Assembly (NCBI RefSeq): GCF_009372215.1 | Contig: NZ_LWRV01000108.1 | Location: 1 to 57,175, forward strand | DNA: 57,175 bases | From: Acinetobacter portensis | GTDB lineage: Bacteria > Pseudomonadota > Gammaproteobacteria > Pseudomonadales > Moraxellaceae | Direction of reading: 5' to 3' | Shown: piece by piece, positions 9,137 through 18,108 of the stretch | Layout of the letters: each line of letters opens with the position of its first letter | Numbering within the stretch: position 1 is the stretch's first letter | Position numbers and translations under genes: made by a program | Notes under the pieces: generated by a model | Told to the model about the DNA's origin: nothing | Seen by the model: only the letters and a program-made list of their open reading frames with translations | Database searches by the model: none

Positions 9137-9310
9137 ACAAACTGAACAATGTAGAACCCGCTAAATTTATCTCCTATTATTTATTACCCTATTTTTAACG
9201 TAGATGAACATAACAATTTTGAAAGAATAAAAATCATATCTTCAATGCATTGAACTTGCGCTTATATAGAACTCAAGGGACAATATAGAAAATTTTATGT
9301 AGTTATCTTT

Positions 9311-10471
9311 ATGTCCCAAACTCTTGATATTTTAGGTGGAATTACCGCTGAACAATTTCTTGCCGAATATTGGCAAAAAAAACCGCTCCTTGTTCGTAAT
9401 GCAATGCCTGAAATTGCAAGTCTTTTAGAGCCAAAAGATGTTATGGAGCTTGCATTAGACGAAAATGTCACAGCTCGTTTAATTAAGCAAAAAGACCGCG
9501 ATCCAAATCAATGGTCGGTAAAATCATCTCCACTATTAAAAGCAGATTTTCAAAAGATGCCTAAGCTTTGGACTTTGTTGGTTCAAGCGGTAGATCATTA
9601 TTCTTTTGACCTTGCAGAACTTTGGAAGAAATTTCCATTTATTCCACAATGGCGCCGTGATGACATCATGGTGTCTTATGCACCTAAAGGCGGTTCTGTA
9701 GGTAAGCACTTCGATTTTTACGATGTGTTTCTAGTGCAAGGTTATGGACATCGTCGTTGGCAGTTGGGGCAAATGTGTGATGCTGAAACTGATTTTGTTG
9801 CAGGACAACCGCTTAAATTATTAGCTGAAATGGATATTCACTTTGATGAAGTTTTAGCACCAGGCGATTTACTGTATGTACCACCGGGTTTGTCACATTA
9901 TGGCGTTGCTGAAGATGACTGTTTAACCTTCTCTTTTGGTTTCCGTATGCCAAATGTCAGCGATATGATGGATCGTGTGGGCGATAAATTTTCTGAAAAT
10001 GAACTTCTACGCAATCCATTAATAGATATTATTCGTGACCAAGTCGGTTCTATTGGTGAGGTGAGCAGTAACGAATTAGAATATCTTAAAGATAAAATTA
10101 TGGAGCAACTTCAAAACTCAAATGTACTTGAAGATGCAATTATGACTTTAATGTCTGAACCTAAATATCCTGAAAATATTCCTGAAGCTGAAGAAATTGG
10201 CGCAGGCGATTTAGAAGAAGCATTAAAAGAAGGCTACAAACTTTGTTTAGAACCCTCTTCTCGCCTACTTTATACAGAACAAGATGATGATGTTTTATTC
10301 TGGGCAAATGGCGAAGGAGTTTGTGTTTCTGAAGCATTCACAGAGCATTTAAAACAATTGGCAGATGGACAAATTGTCAATTTGAACCAAGATTTATATG
10401 ATGCAGACATTTTAGAAGATATCGCTCAATTACTGAATGATTCCATTCTTATGCTTGTACCTGCTGAATAA
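9311..10471 (+). CDS. roxA: Ribosomal protein L16 arginine hydroxylase (RoxA/YcfD type)
   Basis: 2-oxoglutarate/Fe(II) oxygenase of the JmjC/cupin fold that hydroxylates an arginine of 50S ribosomal protein L16. The iron ligands are visible as H133-F-D135 in SVGKHFDFYDVF and H196 in YVPPGLSHYG, the same arrangement as in recalled E. coli YcfD (H125, D127, H187). WRRDDIMVSYAPKGG and the C-terminal FGFRMPN segment also match. The region after about residue 240 is the helical dimerisation and winged-helix part. Length 386 residues is normal. The gene is divergent from the iron receptor, and a strong terminator follows, so it is monocistronic. The ribosome site is weak. Confidence 0.9.
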   Translation: MSQTLDILGGITAEQFLAEYWQKKPLLVRNAMPEIASLLEPKDVMELALDENVTARLIKQKDRDPNQWSVKSSPLLKADFQKMPKLWTLLVQAVDHYSFDLAELWKKFPFIPQWRRDDIMVSYAPKGGSVGKHFDFYDVFLVQGYGHRRWQLGQMCDAETDFVAGQPLKLLAEMDIHFDEVLAPGDLLYVPPGLSHYGVAEDDCLTFSFGFRMPNVSDMMDRVGDKFSENELLRNPLIDIIRDQVGSIGEVSSNELEYLKDKIMEQLQNSNVLEDAIMTLMSEPKYPENIPEAEEIGAGDLEEALKEGYKLCLEPSSRLLYTEQDDDVLFWANGEGVCVSEAFTEHLKQLADGQIVNLNQDLYDADILEDIAQLLNDSILMLVPAE

Positions 10472-10477
10472 AGCTAC

Positions 10478-10517
10478 AATCGAGTCTAGCTAACAACCTT
10501 GACTAGACTCGATTTAT
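10478..10517 (+). terminator. Terminator of roxA
   Basis: Twelve-pair stem AATCGAGTCTAG/CTAGACTCGATT with a 13-base loop, then a T-rich tail. Confidence 0.85.
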
Positions 10518-10635
10518 TTATTGATATTTCAACTACATATCTTATTAAGCTTATCTACAAAGTGACAAATGAGCACTTGAAAATTATGTCGAAAAGTTGC
10601 AGTGTTAGCACATATTTAATTTTTCGGATTAAAAA

Positions 10636-12306
10636 GTGTCCAGCCTATCTCAAAGCATAAGACATAAGTTTTTAAATACTTTTTTCTCAAGACACTCGGT
10701 TTGGTTTGTCAGCATTATTATTGCTGTCTCAATTACGTGGTTAAGAGTATTCTCTGAAGTTCATTATTTACACTATTTCTTCTCAGATACTGTATTAAAT
10801 ACCATTTGGCTGAGTACCATCGCACTCAGTCTTTTAGGTGTATATGACATTCTACAAAAGCGTCATGCAATTCTAAAAAACTACCCAATTATGGGACATT
10901 TTCGTTATTTATTTGAAGATTTTCGCCCTGAAATTCGTCAATATTTCATCGAATCTGATCAAGATGCATTACCATTTTCACGTATGCAACGTAGCTTGGT
11001 TTATCAACGTTCAAAAAATGAAAATGCAGATAAACCTTTTGGCTCGATCATCAATGTATATCAGCAAGATTATCGCTTTATTATGCATTCAATGTCGCCA
11101 TGTAAACCTGCCGATCCATCAACATTCCGAATTTCTATTGGTAATGAGCAATGTACACAACCGTATAGCTCATCAATCATGAATATTTCAGCAATGAGTT
11201 TTGGTAGTTTAAGTGCCAATGCCATTCGTGCTTTAAACAAAGGCGCTAAACTTGGTAATTTCTACCACGACACAGGTGAAGGCAGTATTAGTCCTTATCA
11301 TCTAGAAAATAATGGCGATATTGTTTGGGAACTTGGCAGTGGTTACTTTGGTTGCCGTACCATTGATGGTCAATTTTCTCCTGAAATGTTTGCAAAACAG
11401 GCACAACTACCACAAGTTAAAATGATCGAGATTAAACTCTCTCAAGGTGCAAAACCTGGTCATGGTGGTATTTTACCTAAAGATAAGATTTCAGAAGAAA
11501 TTGCACAAATTCGTGGAATCAGCCGTGAAGAAGATTGTATTTCACCATCAAATCACTCTGCATTTTCAAACCCAATTGAGTTGATGCATTTTATTCAGCA
11601 ATTACGTGAATTGTCGAATGGTAAACCTGTCGGCTTTAAGCTCTGTATTGGTCAACCTTGGCAATTTATGGCAATTGTTAAAGCCATGCTTGAAACGAAA
11701 ATTGTCCCTGACTTTATTGTGGTAGATGGTTCTGAAGGTGGTACTGGTGCTGCACCTATCGAATTAATTGACAATATGGGTGTCCCTTTGCGTGAAGGTT
11801 TACGCTTAGTTCACAACACATTAATTGGTGCGGGTTTGAGAAAACAAGTGAAAATTGGTGCAAGCGGCAAACTCATTAGTGCCTTTGATATCGCAAGTAC
11901 TCTTGCAATTGGTGCAGACTGGGTAAACTCAGCTCGTGGCTTTATGTTTGCAGTTGGTTGTATTCAAGCGCAAAGCTGCCATACCAACCAATGCCCTGTA
12001 GGCGTTGCAACGCAAGATAAAGAACGTCAAAAAGCAATTCATGTTCCAACCAAAGCTGACCGTGTTTACAGCTTCCATAAGAACACCATGCGCGCTTTAG
12101 CTGAATTACTTGCATCTGCTGGCTTAGAGCACCCATCAGACATTAAACCGCATCATTTAGCACAGCGTGTAAATGATCGTGAAATTAACAACTATGGGCA
12201 GTTACACTTCTGGCTTAAAGAAGGTGAACTTCTAAATTGCGATCAATCAGAAACGGATAATTTCTATTACCGTATGTGGAAAGTTGCAGACGTGAATAAA
12301 TTTTAA
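10636..12306 (+). CDS. Membrane-anchored FMN-binding glutamate synthase-like protein
   Basis: A 556-residue protein with two hydrophobic segments (about residues 20-38 and 50-70) followed by the FMN/synthase domain of glutamate synthase large subunits. Visible elements are MNISAMSFGSLSANAI, NKGAKLGNFYHDTGEGS, KLSQGAKPGHGGILP, VVDGSEGGTGAAP and, near residue 447, CHTNQCPVGVATQ, which carries the cysteines that bind the 3Fe-4S cluster in GltB. It lacks the amidotransferase domain, so it cannot be a complete glutamate synthase. Such stand-alone proteins are common but uncharacterised. The start is a GTG with only a weak ribosome site. A terminator follows directly. Confidence 0.85.
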   Translation: MSSLSQSIRHKFLNTFFSRHSVWFVSIIIAVSITWLRVFSEVHYLHYFFSDTVLNTIWLSTIALSLLGVYDILQKRHAILKNYPIMGHFRYLFEDFRPEIRQYFIESDQDALPFSRMQRSLVYQRSKNENADKPFGSIINVYQQDYRFIMHSMSPCKPADPSTFRISIGNEQCTQPYSSSIMNISAMSFGSLSANAIRALNKGAKLGNFYHDTGEGSISPYHLENNGDIVWELGSGYFGCRTIDGQFSPEMFAKQAQLPQVKMIEIKLSQGAKPGHGGILPKDKISEEIAQIRGISREEDCISPSNHSAFSNPIELMHFIQQLRELSNGKPVGFKLCIGQPWQFMAIVKAMLETKIVPDFIVVDGSEGGTGAAPIELIDNMGVPLREGLRLVHNTLIGAGLRKQVKIGASGKLISAFDIASTLAIGADWVNSARGFMFAVGCIQAQSCHTNQCPVGVATQDKERQKAIHVPTKADRVYSFHKNTMRALAELLASAGLEHPSDIKPHHLAQRVNDREINNYGQLHFWLKEGELLNCDQSETDNFYYRMWKVADVNKF

Positions 12307-12324
12307 AATTGAGTATTGCAAATT

Positions 12325-12347
12325 AAAGAGGCTTCGGCCTCTTTTTT
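12325..12347 (+). terminator. Terminator of the FMN glutamate synthase-like gene
   Basis: AAAGAGGC-TTCG-GCCTCTTT, an eight-pair stem with a TTCG loop, followed by T residues. Confidence 0.9.
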
Positions 12348-12440
12348 ATTGTGTTGAATTTGGTAAACACTCTATTATTTTGATGAATTTTTCATCTAAC
12401 ATAAACTCATCAATATTCCATCTATTAGAGTTTTAAAATA

Positions 12441-12872
12441 ATGAACAGAATTAATTTAATTTGCTTAGGTGTAAAAAACATTGAATTATCTTTAGCATTT
12501 TATAAAAATATAGGCTTTAAAACATACGAAACTCAAGCAAGCCCAGCAATTGTATTCTTTGATAATCAAGGATCAAAACTTGAACTTTATCCATTAGAAC
12601 AATTAGCTAAAGATATTAATGCTGAAAATCCACCGCTTATCAGTCAAGGATTTAGTGGTATCACTTTTGCCTGCAATACAAAGTCTGAAAAAGAAGTCGA
12701 TGATATTCTACAATTGGTTCAAACTCATGGCGGAACCATTGTAAAACCTGCTCAAAAAGTTTTTTGGGGTGGTTATAGTGGATATTTCAAAGATTTAGAT
12801 GGTTATTATTGGGAAATTGCCTATTCAGCAGATTGGAAATTTGATGATCAAGATATGCTGATTATTGAATAA
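12441..12872 (+). CDS. VOC family (glyoxalase/bleomycin-resistance fold) protein
   Basis: A 143-residue cytoplasmic protein with the paired beta-alpha-beta-beta-beta pattern of the vicinal oxygen chelate superfamily: INLICLGVKNIELSLAFYKN near the start, a central KLELYPLEQL strand, and the C-terminal GYFKDLDGYYWEIAYS that ends such domains. A metal-ligand Glu is plausible in the last strand (WEIAY). The reaction cannot be assigned; relatives include glyoxalase I, dioxygenases and antibiotic-binding proteins. It is flanked by terminators on both sides, so it is expressed alone. Confidence 0.85.
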   Translation: MNRINLICLGVKNIELSLAFYKNIGFKTYETQASPAIVFFDNQGSKLELYPLEQLAKDINAENPPLISQGFSGITFACNTKSEKEVDDILQLVQTHGGTIVKPAQKVFWGGYSGYFKDLDGYYWEIAYSADWKFDDQDMLIIE

Positions 12873-12888
12873 ATAATTTATGCAAAAT

Positions 12889-12919
12889 AAAAAGCTCAAG
12901 TCATCAACTTGAGCTTTTT
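12889..12919. terminator. Bidirectional terminator between the VOC gene and the hydrolase operon
   Basis: Thirteen-pair stem AAAAAGCTCAAGT/ACTTGAGCTTTTT with a five-base loop, with A and T runs on its two sides. It serves two converging genes. Confidence 0.9.
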
Positions 12920-12950
12920 AATGTTTAATCTAGTTTCATAGTGAAGTAAA

Positions 12951-13994
12951 TTAATAATAAACTTTACTTTGCTTTGCATGTAAAAATGCAGGAATTAAAC
13001 CCGTTAATGCAGCACGAATATCTGCACGTTCATTAATGAGTTGATGTGAACCCTCTTCCAACATCAGTAAAGTCTGTAATCGAAATTTATTACGAATAAA
13101 CTCTATATTATATTTCCAATCGACCGTTTGATCTTGCGCACCTTGCGCTAGCCAAACAGGAATACGACAAGATGGTCGTTGCTCCATTTCTTGCATCCAT
13201 TTAGACATGGCTAGAATCCAATCCATCCCCATCATTTTTGGCTGCAATGGATCTTTTAGTCGAATAAATCGTAAAAACTCAGGATTATGATTATTTCTAC
13301 GGAAATGACGTGGCACTTGCTTTTTAATACGACGAATAATGCCTAAACCTACTGAATTATGCCACCAAGCAGATTTTGCAGGTCGAACCAATGGTGACAA
13401 TAATAAAACTCGGTCTACATATGGATTTACACGACGCTGAGCAAAATCTAACACATGATGCATGAGTATAGCTGCACCCGTACTTTGCCCAATACCAAGC
13501 CAAGGTTTTGGTAATTGATCTGCTGTTTTCACATATTGATAAACGGCATGTAAAACATCTTGATAATGGTCAAAATCTTTAATGTTCGCTGGTGAACCAT
13601 CGCTTAAACCATGACCTGGTAAGTCGAATGTAATTACACTAAAACCCTGATCTATCAACTCTTTAATAATGGGTTGATAAATACCGCTATGTTCTAAATA
13701 GCCATGTAAAAGAAATACCGTACCTTGAATTTCACTATAGCGCGATGATTTTAAATTGGGTTGAAAAACCTGAACATGCAATTTAAACAATGGAATTTCC
13801 ACATAACCTTGCCAATGTTCACAATCTAAAAGGTCAAAACCATATAATTTTCGATATGCTTGAAGTTCTGCATTTGGTGAAAATTGGCGATTTAAATTTA
13901 AAGCATTTAGTTGATGAGGCGTTGTCTCTCGACTAGGTACAGGTAAATCTAATAATTTTAGTTCATTCGGATTTGAAAATGGAATTTCAGGCAT
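12951..13994 (-). CDS. Alpha/beta hydrolase, monoacylglycerol lipase-like
   Basis: A 347-residue serine hydrolase. The oxyanion segment HGYLEHSGIYQP, the following FDLPGHGLSDG, the nucleophile motif GIGQSTGAA, an acid in GAQDQTVDW and a histidine in EEGSHQL make up a normal lysophospholipase/monoglyceride lipase core, so it probably cleaves an acyl ester. No signal peptide. I chose the start at 13994, where an AGGGAAG ribosome site is well spaced. That start overlaps the upstream stop codon (TAATG), so it is translationally coupled as the last gene of the ptp-murB-DUF218 operon. Six residues further upstream are open but without a better site. Confidence 0.88.
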   Translation of the reverse strand: MPEIPFSNPNELKLLDLPVPSRETTPHQLNALNLNRQFSPNAELQAYRKLYGFDLLDCEHWQGYVEIPLFKLHVQVFQPNLKSSRYSEIQGTVFLLHGYLEHSGIYQPIIKELIDQGFSVITFDLPGHGLSDGSPANIKDFDHYQDVLHAVYQYVKTADQLPKPWLGIGQSTGAAILMHHVLDFAQRRVNPYVDRVLLLSPLVRPAKSAWWHNSVGLGIIRRIKKQVPRHFRRNNHNPEFLRFIRLKDPLQPKMMGMDWILAMSKWMQEMEQRPSCRIPVWLAQGAQDQTVDWKYNIEFIRNKFRLQTLLMLEEGSHQLINERADIRAALTGLIPAFLHAKQSKVYY

Positions 13995-15118
13995 TATGGA
14001 ACTTCCCTGCAATCACTTGATCCCAAGAAAACATCTCGAATAGATGCAAGCATTTCATAATTTGCTCTACGACTATGATCATAATTTTTAACACTAGGGC
14101 GCCATTGTGTTAGTTGAGTGGGCATCGGTGCTTCCACAGGAATCGTTTCAATCCCATTTAAGGCAAATAAGCGTCGTGTTCGTGGCATATGGTATTCATC
14201 CGTCACTAAAATAACGGTTGGAGCACCACCTTTTTTTTGTAAAAGTAGTGAACTAAAACGAGTATTTTCACAAGTATTCATACTTCTATCTTCTAATAAT
14301 TTTGCATCAATTCCACGATCTTTCAGCCATGCTTGCATATAAGGTGCTTCTACACCGCTAAGAACAATTGGGAGTTGATATTGCTTTTCTATTTCTAAGG
14401 TTTTTTCTAATCTTAGTCTTGTGTAATCATTCACAACAATGGTTTTAGCATCTTTATCAAAAGTTAAACCACCACCTAAAACCACAATAGCATAAGGTTT
14501 TGACTTCTCTACGCTACTTTGAACGGTATTTTGATCCTGAATATGTTGAACATCTTGCAAAGTTTCTGTATTCACAGGTTCTATTATGGGTTCGACAATT
14601 TCATGCGTTAAAAGAAAATGAATATATTTATCCATCCTTTCTTTATTATCAGCATTGTTTAACTCTAATAATTCACGTACAGCTTGCGTAGATTCCGTTT
14701 GAACTTCAGAGCTTGCAGAAACCTCTAGCAAAGGAATAGATGGCTTAATGGGTTCATTATTTTGCTCTTTTTGTTGTTCTTCAATAATTGAGTTCTGCAA
14801 AAGTTTATAACGTGTTTGAATGGTGCTTAAATCTGTCATTTGACTTTTATTAAGCTCTTTTTCCATGACTTTTAAATATGCTTGGCGTGCAATCCACAAA
14901 TCTGAACCCGGCTCTAAAGTATCATTTTCACTTAAAGATGCCATTTTCTGACTTTCAGCAGCCAATTCATTTACCTCTACAGGCACAAATGTATTCAAAG
15001 CTTTAACCACCAACTTTGAATAATAAGGTGAATAAACAAAAAGCATTAGACAACCTAAAAATACAAATAACAACGATGCTATTTGTACCAATTTGACCAT
15101 TAAATGCTTTCTAGCCAT
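13994..15118 (-). CDS. DUF218 (YdcF/ElyC/SanA-type) membrane-anchored protein
   Basis: A 374-residue protein with one N-terminal membrane helix (about residues 10-30), a polar, coiled-coil-prone Glu/Gln-rich linker to about residue 200, and a C-terminal DUF218 domain. That domain begins YAIVVLGGGLTF and contains YTRLRLEKTLE, PIVLSGVEAPYM, DRSMNTCENTRFSS and VTDEYHMPRTRRLF. In E. coli, DUF218 proteins such as ElyC and SanA are linked to envelope integrity and peptidoglycan or lipid-carrier metabolism. Its place next to murB fits an envelope role. The linker of about 150 residues is longer than in E. coli members. An AGGAT ribosome site precedes the start. Confidence 0.85.
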   Translation of the reverse strand: MARKHLMVKLVQIASLLFVFLGCLMLFVYSPYYSKLVVKALNTFVPVEVNELAAESQKMASLSENDTLEPGSDLWIARQAYLKVMEKELNKSQMTDLSTIQTRYKLLQNSIIEEQQKEQNNEPIKPSIPLLEVSASSEVQTESTQAVRELLELNNADNKERMDKYIHFLLTHEIVEPIIEPVNTETLQDVQHIQDQNTVQSSVEKSKPYAIVVLGGGLTFDKDAKTIVVNDYTRLRLEKTLEIEKQYQLPIVLSGVEAPYMQAWLKDRGIDAKLLEDRSMNTCENTRFSSLLLQKKGGAPTVILVTDEYHMPRTRRLFALNGIETIPVEAPMPTQLTQWRPSVKNYDHSRRANYEMLASIRDVFLGSSDCREVP

Positions 15119-15121
15119 ATA

Positions 15122-16174
15122 CTATCCTGTATGTTCTGTAATGACATGGTGTGTTCGAATTAAGCCTAATTCGTTATATAGAACAGGCTCAGGCTCTAAA
15201 GATACACCAAATTTAGCATAAACATCATGTTGTACAGCTTTATAGGTATTTTGAACATCTTCTAAGTTCGCATTTGCATAATTCACCAAAACCAAAGCTT
15301 GTTTTTGGAACATACCTACAACACCTAGCTTTTTACCTTTCCAACCCGATTGATCAATCAACCAACCTGCCGCAATTTTAACTTGGTTATTTGGTTGCGG
15401 ATAATGCGGTAAGTTTGGAAATTTTTCAGCCAATTGAAGATAAATAGAATAATCTACAACAGGATTTTTAAAAAAGCTTCCGACATTTGGAAATTCTTTC
15501 GGATCTGGCAATTTCGCTTTACGAATTTGAATGACTTGGTTTTGTAAATTTAACGCAGTTTGGTCTTCAGCTACTGCATTTTTAAGATCACCATAATTTA
15601 ATTTTAATTGAGGCTGTTTTAAAAGCTTAAATTCCACACTCACAATTATATATTTGTTTGGGTCATCTTTAAAAATACTATGACGATATGAAAAATGACA
15701 ATCTGCACCTAAAATCGAACGAAATTCTTTTGAATAGCGATCATAAACCTGCACAGAATTTATAAATTCACCTGCTTCTACGCCATATGCACCAATATTT
15801 TGTACTGGGGATGCACCCACCAAACCAGGAATCAGCGCTAGATTTTGTAAACCATATAAGTTTTGCGATGTCGTCCATAAAACAAAATCATGCCAAACTT
15901 GACCTGCACCGACACGTATCGTTTTAGATTCTGCATCTTCTGTAATATCTTCAAAACCTTGAATATCCATATGAATAACAAGTGCATTTATTTCTTTGGG
16001 CAATAACATATTACTACCGCCCGATAGAACCATCACGTTCAGTTGATTTTCTTCTGCAAATGCCAAAGCTTCAATAAGCTCATTTTGCGACTGAACTTTC
16101 ATGTAGTGCGATGTAATGACATCCAAACTTAATGTATTAAAAGGTTTAAGTTGAATTTGTGTTTGAATATTCAT
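15122..16174 (-). CDS. murB: UDP-N-acetylenolpyruvoylglucosamine reductase
   Basis: FAD enzyme that reduces UDP-GlcNAc-enolpyruvate to UDP-MurNAc with NADPH, the second committed step of peptidoglycan synthesis in the cytoplasm. Recognised by PFNTLSLDV near the start, the FAD-binding [30 protein letters not shown], the [11 protein letters not shown] segment, and [13 protein letters not shown], which contains the catalytic Ser. The YRHSIFK insertion marks the type I E. coli-like form, and 350 residues fit (E. coli 342). It begins 11 bases after ptp and ends three bases before the DUF218 gene, so all are co-transcribed. Confidence 0.96.
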   Translation of the reverse strand: MNIQTQIQLKPFNTLSLDVITSHYMKVQSQNELIEALAFAEENQLNVMVLSGGSNMLLPKEINALVIHMDIQGFEDITEDAESKTIRVGAGQVWHDFVLWTTSQNLYGLQNLALIPGLVGASPVQNIGAYGVEAGEFINSVQVYDRYSKEFRSILGADCHFSYRHSIFKDDPNKYIIVSVEFKLLKQPQLKLNYGDLKNAVAEDQTALNLQNQVIQIRKAKLPDPKEFPNVGSFFKNPVVDYSIYLQLAEKFPNLPHYPQPNNQVKIAAGWLIDQSGWKGKKLGVVGMFQKQALVLVNYANANLEDVQNTYKAVQHDVYAKFGVSLEPEPVLYNELGLIRTHHVITEHTG

Positions 16175-16185
16175 GTCTTGAAACC

Positions 16186-16695
16186 TTATACAGCTAATTC
16201 ATTTTTAAAAATATTTACCCAAGCTCTGCTGCTCGATTCACATTGATCAAGCACTCGCTCGAAGCCATTTGCACCGCCATAATATGGATCTGGTAATGCT
16301 TGCTGCTTATAGATTTCATCATGCTCGCTCATTAATGCGATTTTTGCACGAAGTTTATTTTTACCAAATTTTAATTCAGCTTGATGCTGAAGCGTTTGAA
16401 TATTGTCAAAGTTTTCATTATCCATCGCCAGAATCAAATCGAATTCGATAAAATCTTGCACATTTAATTGTCTTGCTCTTAAAGATGATAAATCATAACC
16501 ACGTTTTAATGCATGTTTCTGACTTCGTTCATCGGGAGCTTTATTCGGATGATAATTACTTGTACCCGCAGAATCGACCCTGATATTTAAATGTTGTTGT
16601 TCGCAAAAGTATCTAAGAACTACCTCTGCCGTAGGAGAGCGACAGATATTTCCCAAACAGACACATAACACCTTATATGGCGTTTTGGACGACAT
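16186..16695 (-). CDS. Low-molecular-weight protein tyrosine phosphatase
   Basis: A 169-residue cytoplasmic phosphatase. The P-loop [13 protein letters not shown] gives the CX5R signature (Cys13 and Arg19), and the general acid lies in ALPDPYYGG about 120 residues later, as in the Wzb/Etp/arsenate-reductase fold. It could act on phosphotyrosine of a capsule kinase, but no kinase or capsule gene is in the window. It is the first gene of a four-gene minus-strand operon with murB. A GAGG ribosome site precedes the ATG. Confidence 0.92.
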   Translation of the reverse strand: MSSKTPYKVLCVCLGNICRSPTAEVVLRYFCEQQHLNIRVDSAGTSNYHPNKAPDERSQKHALKRGYDLSSLRARQLNVQDFIEFDLILAMDNENFDNIQTLQHQAELKFGKNKLRAKIALMSEHDEIYKQQALPDPYYGGANGFERVLDQCESSSRAWVNIFKNELAV

Positions 16696-17282
16696 AACAA
16701 CCTCAACGAAACATTTATTTCAATCGTCTTATGTTAAGTGATTTAGAGGCTTAATCCTATATAGAATATAGAGAATAATGTTGATTTTGGTATTATTTTT
16801 CATAATAAAATAATGATGATTTTATTCTAAACAGTATATTTTTATAAAAACTTATTTTGAAATAAACTACTTTAATAACGAAAGTAATTTTAAGCGACCA
16901 CATAGAAATATTATATTTTGGAATGAAAGTTACACGCAAAAAATTGAAATTAACGTTACTTATTTTACTTAGACGACTTATTAAAAATACTTAATAGATT
17001 CTTATTCTTATTTATAAATTACAAATACATAACACAACTGCGCAAAATTTAATCGAATAATTACTCTAAAACAAAACAGCATAATAACAATAACTTATAT
17101 CAATATATGAATTTATAATAAATGATATACATCTGTTTTTATAAGATTTTTCATCAGGCTTGTTTTCTTAAAATACTCATTATTATGTAATTTTTATTAA
17201 CTTAACATTCAAATTCAAAATTAAATACATACACTGCGCATTAGATTCAAAATCATCTTCTACTTCTATTAAGGGAATATAT
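16696..17282. other. Long AT-rich divergent intergenic region
   Basis: A 587-base stretch between the ptp operon and ompW, strongly AT-rich, without a convincing gene. It should hold the promoters of both transcripts. No clear operator or RNA gene was recognised. Confidence 0.5.
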
Positions 17283-18032
17283 ATGAAGACTTCAATTAAA
17301 ACGATTCTTCCAATCGCACTTTTAGGTTTAACTGCTGTAACTGCAACTCATGCTGAAACTTCAGATGGCAAAACATTTGGTGTTTCTGCAGGTTGGTTAC
17401 ATGTAATGCCTCAAAGCTCTGAACAAGGTGTTAACAATCAGCTTGGTAACAATTGGAATATGACAGATAATGCAGGCTTTAAAGTAAAAGATGCAGATAC
17501 TGCTGGTTTAGCTTTTGATTACTTTGTAAATGACAATGTATCATTAGAAATGGTTTTGGGTGCACCACCTAAAATGAAACTATCTGGTGTTGGACGAGTA
17601 AACTTAATCGGTAATCTTGGTGTTGAATTAGGTGGCTATGACAACATTGCTACTACTCGTGCATACACGCCTACTGTCTTAGCAAAATACCAATTTGGCA
17701 CAGTTAACAGCAAAATCCGCCCTTACCTTGGTGGTGGTTTGATGTATGCACATTTCAGCGATATTAAAACTGATCCAAACATTGCTATGCCAATGGGTGC
17801 AACAATTGGTAATGTCTCTGTAGATGATGCTATTGCGCCTGTAGTTGTTGCTGGTGTTGATTACAATATCAATAAAGAATGGTTTGCTACAGCATCTGTT
17901 TCATATGCTCATCTTTCTACTGATGCAACACTAACAATTAATTCTTCTACTGGCAGCAAACTCGTTACAGGTAAAAGTGAAATTGAAATCAATCCAATCA
18001 TAACTTACGTTGGTCTTGGTTACCGTTTCTAA
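17283..18032 (+). CDS. ompW: OmpW/AlkL family outer membrane protein
   Basis: An eight-stranded outer-membrane barrel of 249 residues. The signal peptide ends THA-E near residue 24. The mature protein begins with the strand TFGVSAGWLHVMPQ and has the family's GLAFDYFVNDNVSLEMVLGAPP, RAYTPTVLAKYQFG, RPYLGGGLMYAHF and the terminal YVGLGYRF ending in Phe. OmpW proteins allow passage of small hydrophobic molecules and respond to stress and iron in several genera; the substrate here is unknown. A strong AAGGGA ribosome site lies before the ATG. A terminator shared with dnaX follows. Confidence 0.93.
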   Translation: MKTSIKTILPIALLGLTAVTATHAETSDGKTFGVSAGWLHVMPQSSEQGVNNQLGNNWNMTDNAGFKVKDADTAGLAFDYFVNDNVSLEMVLGAPPKMKLSGVGRVNLIGNLGVELGGYDNIATTRAYTPTVLAKYQFGTVNSKIRPYLGGGLMYAHFSDIKTDPNIAMPMGATIGNVSVDDAIAPVVVAGVDYNINKEWFATASVSYAHLSTDATLTINSSTGSKLVTGKSEIEINPIITYVGLGYRF

Positions 18033-18054
18033 TCTTTAACTAGATTATAAATGT

Positions 18055-18084
18055 AAAAAAACAGGCTATTTAGCCTGTTTTTTT
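18055..18084. terminator. Bidirectional terminator between ompW and dnaX
   Basis: A perfect inverted repeat with arms AAAAAAACAGGCTA and TAGCCTGTTTTTTT, at the tail-to-tail junction of the two genes. Confidence 0.9.
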
Positions 18085-18108
18085 ATGCTTCAAATTTTAT
18101 AAAAAACA

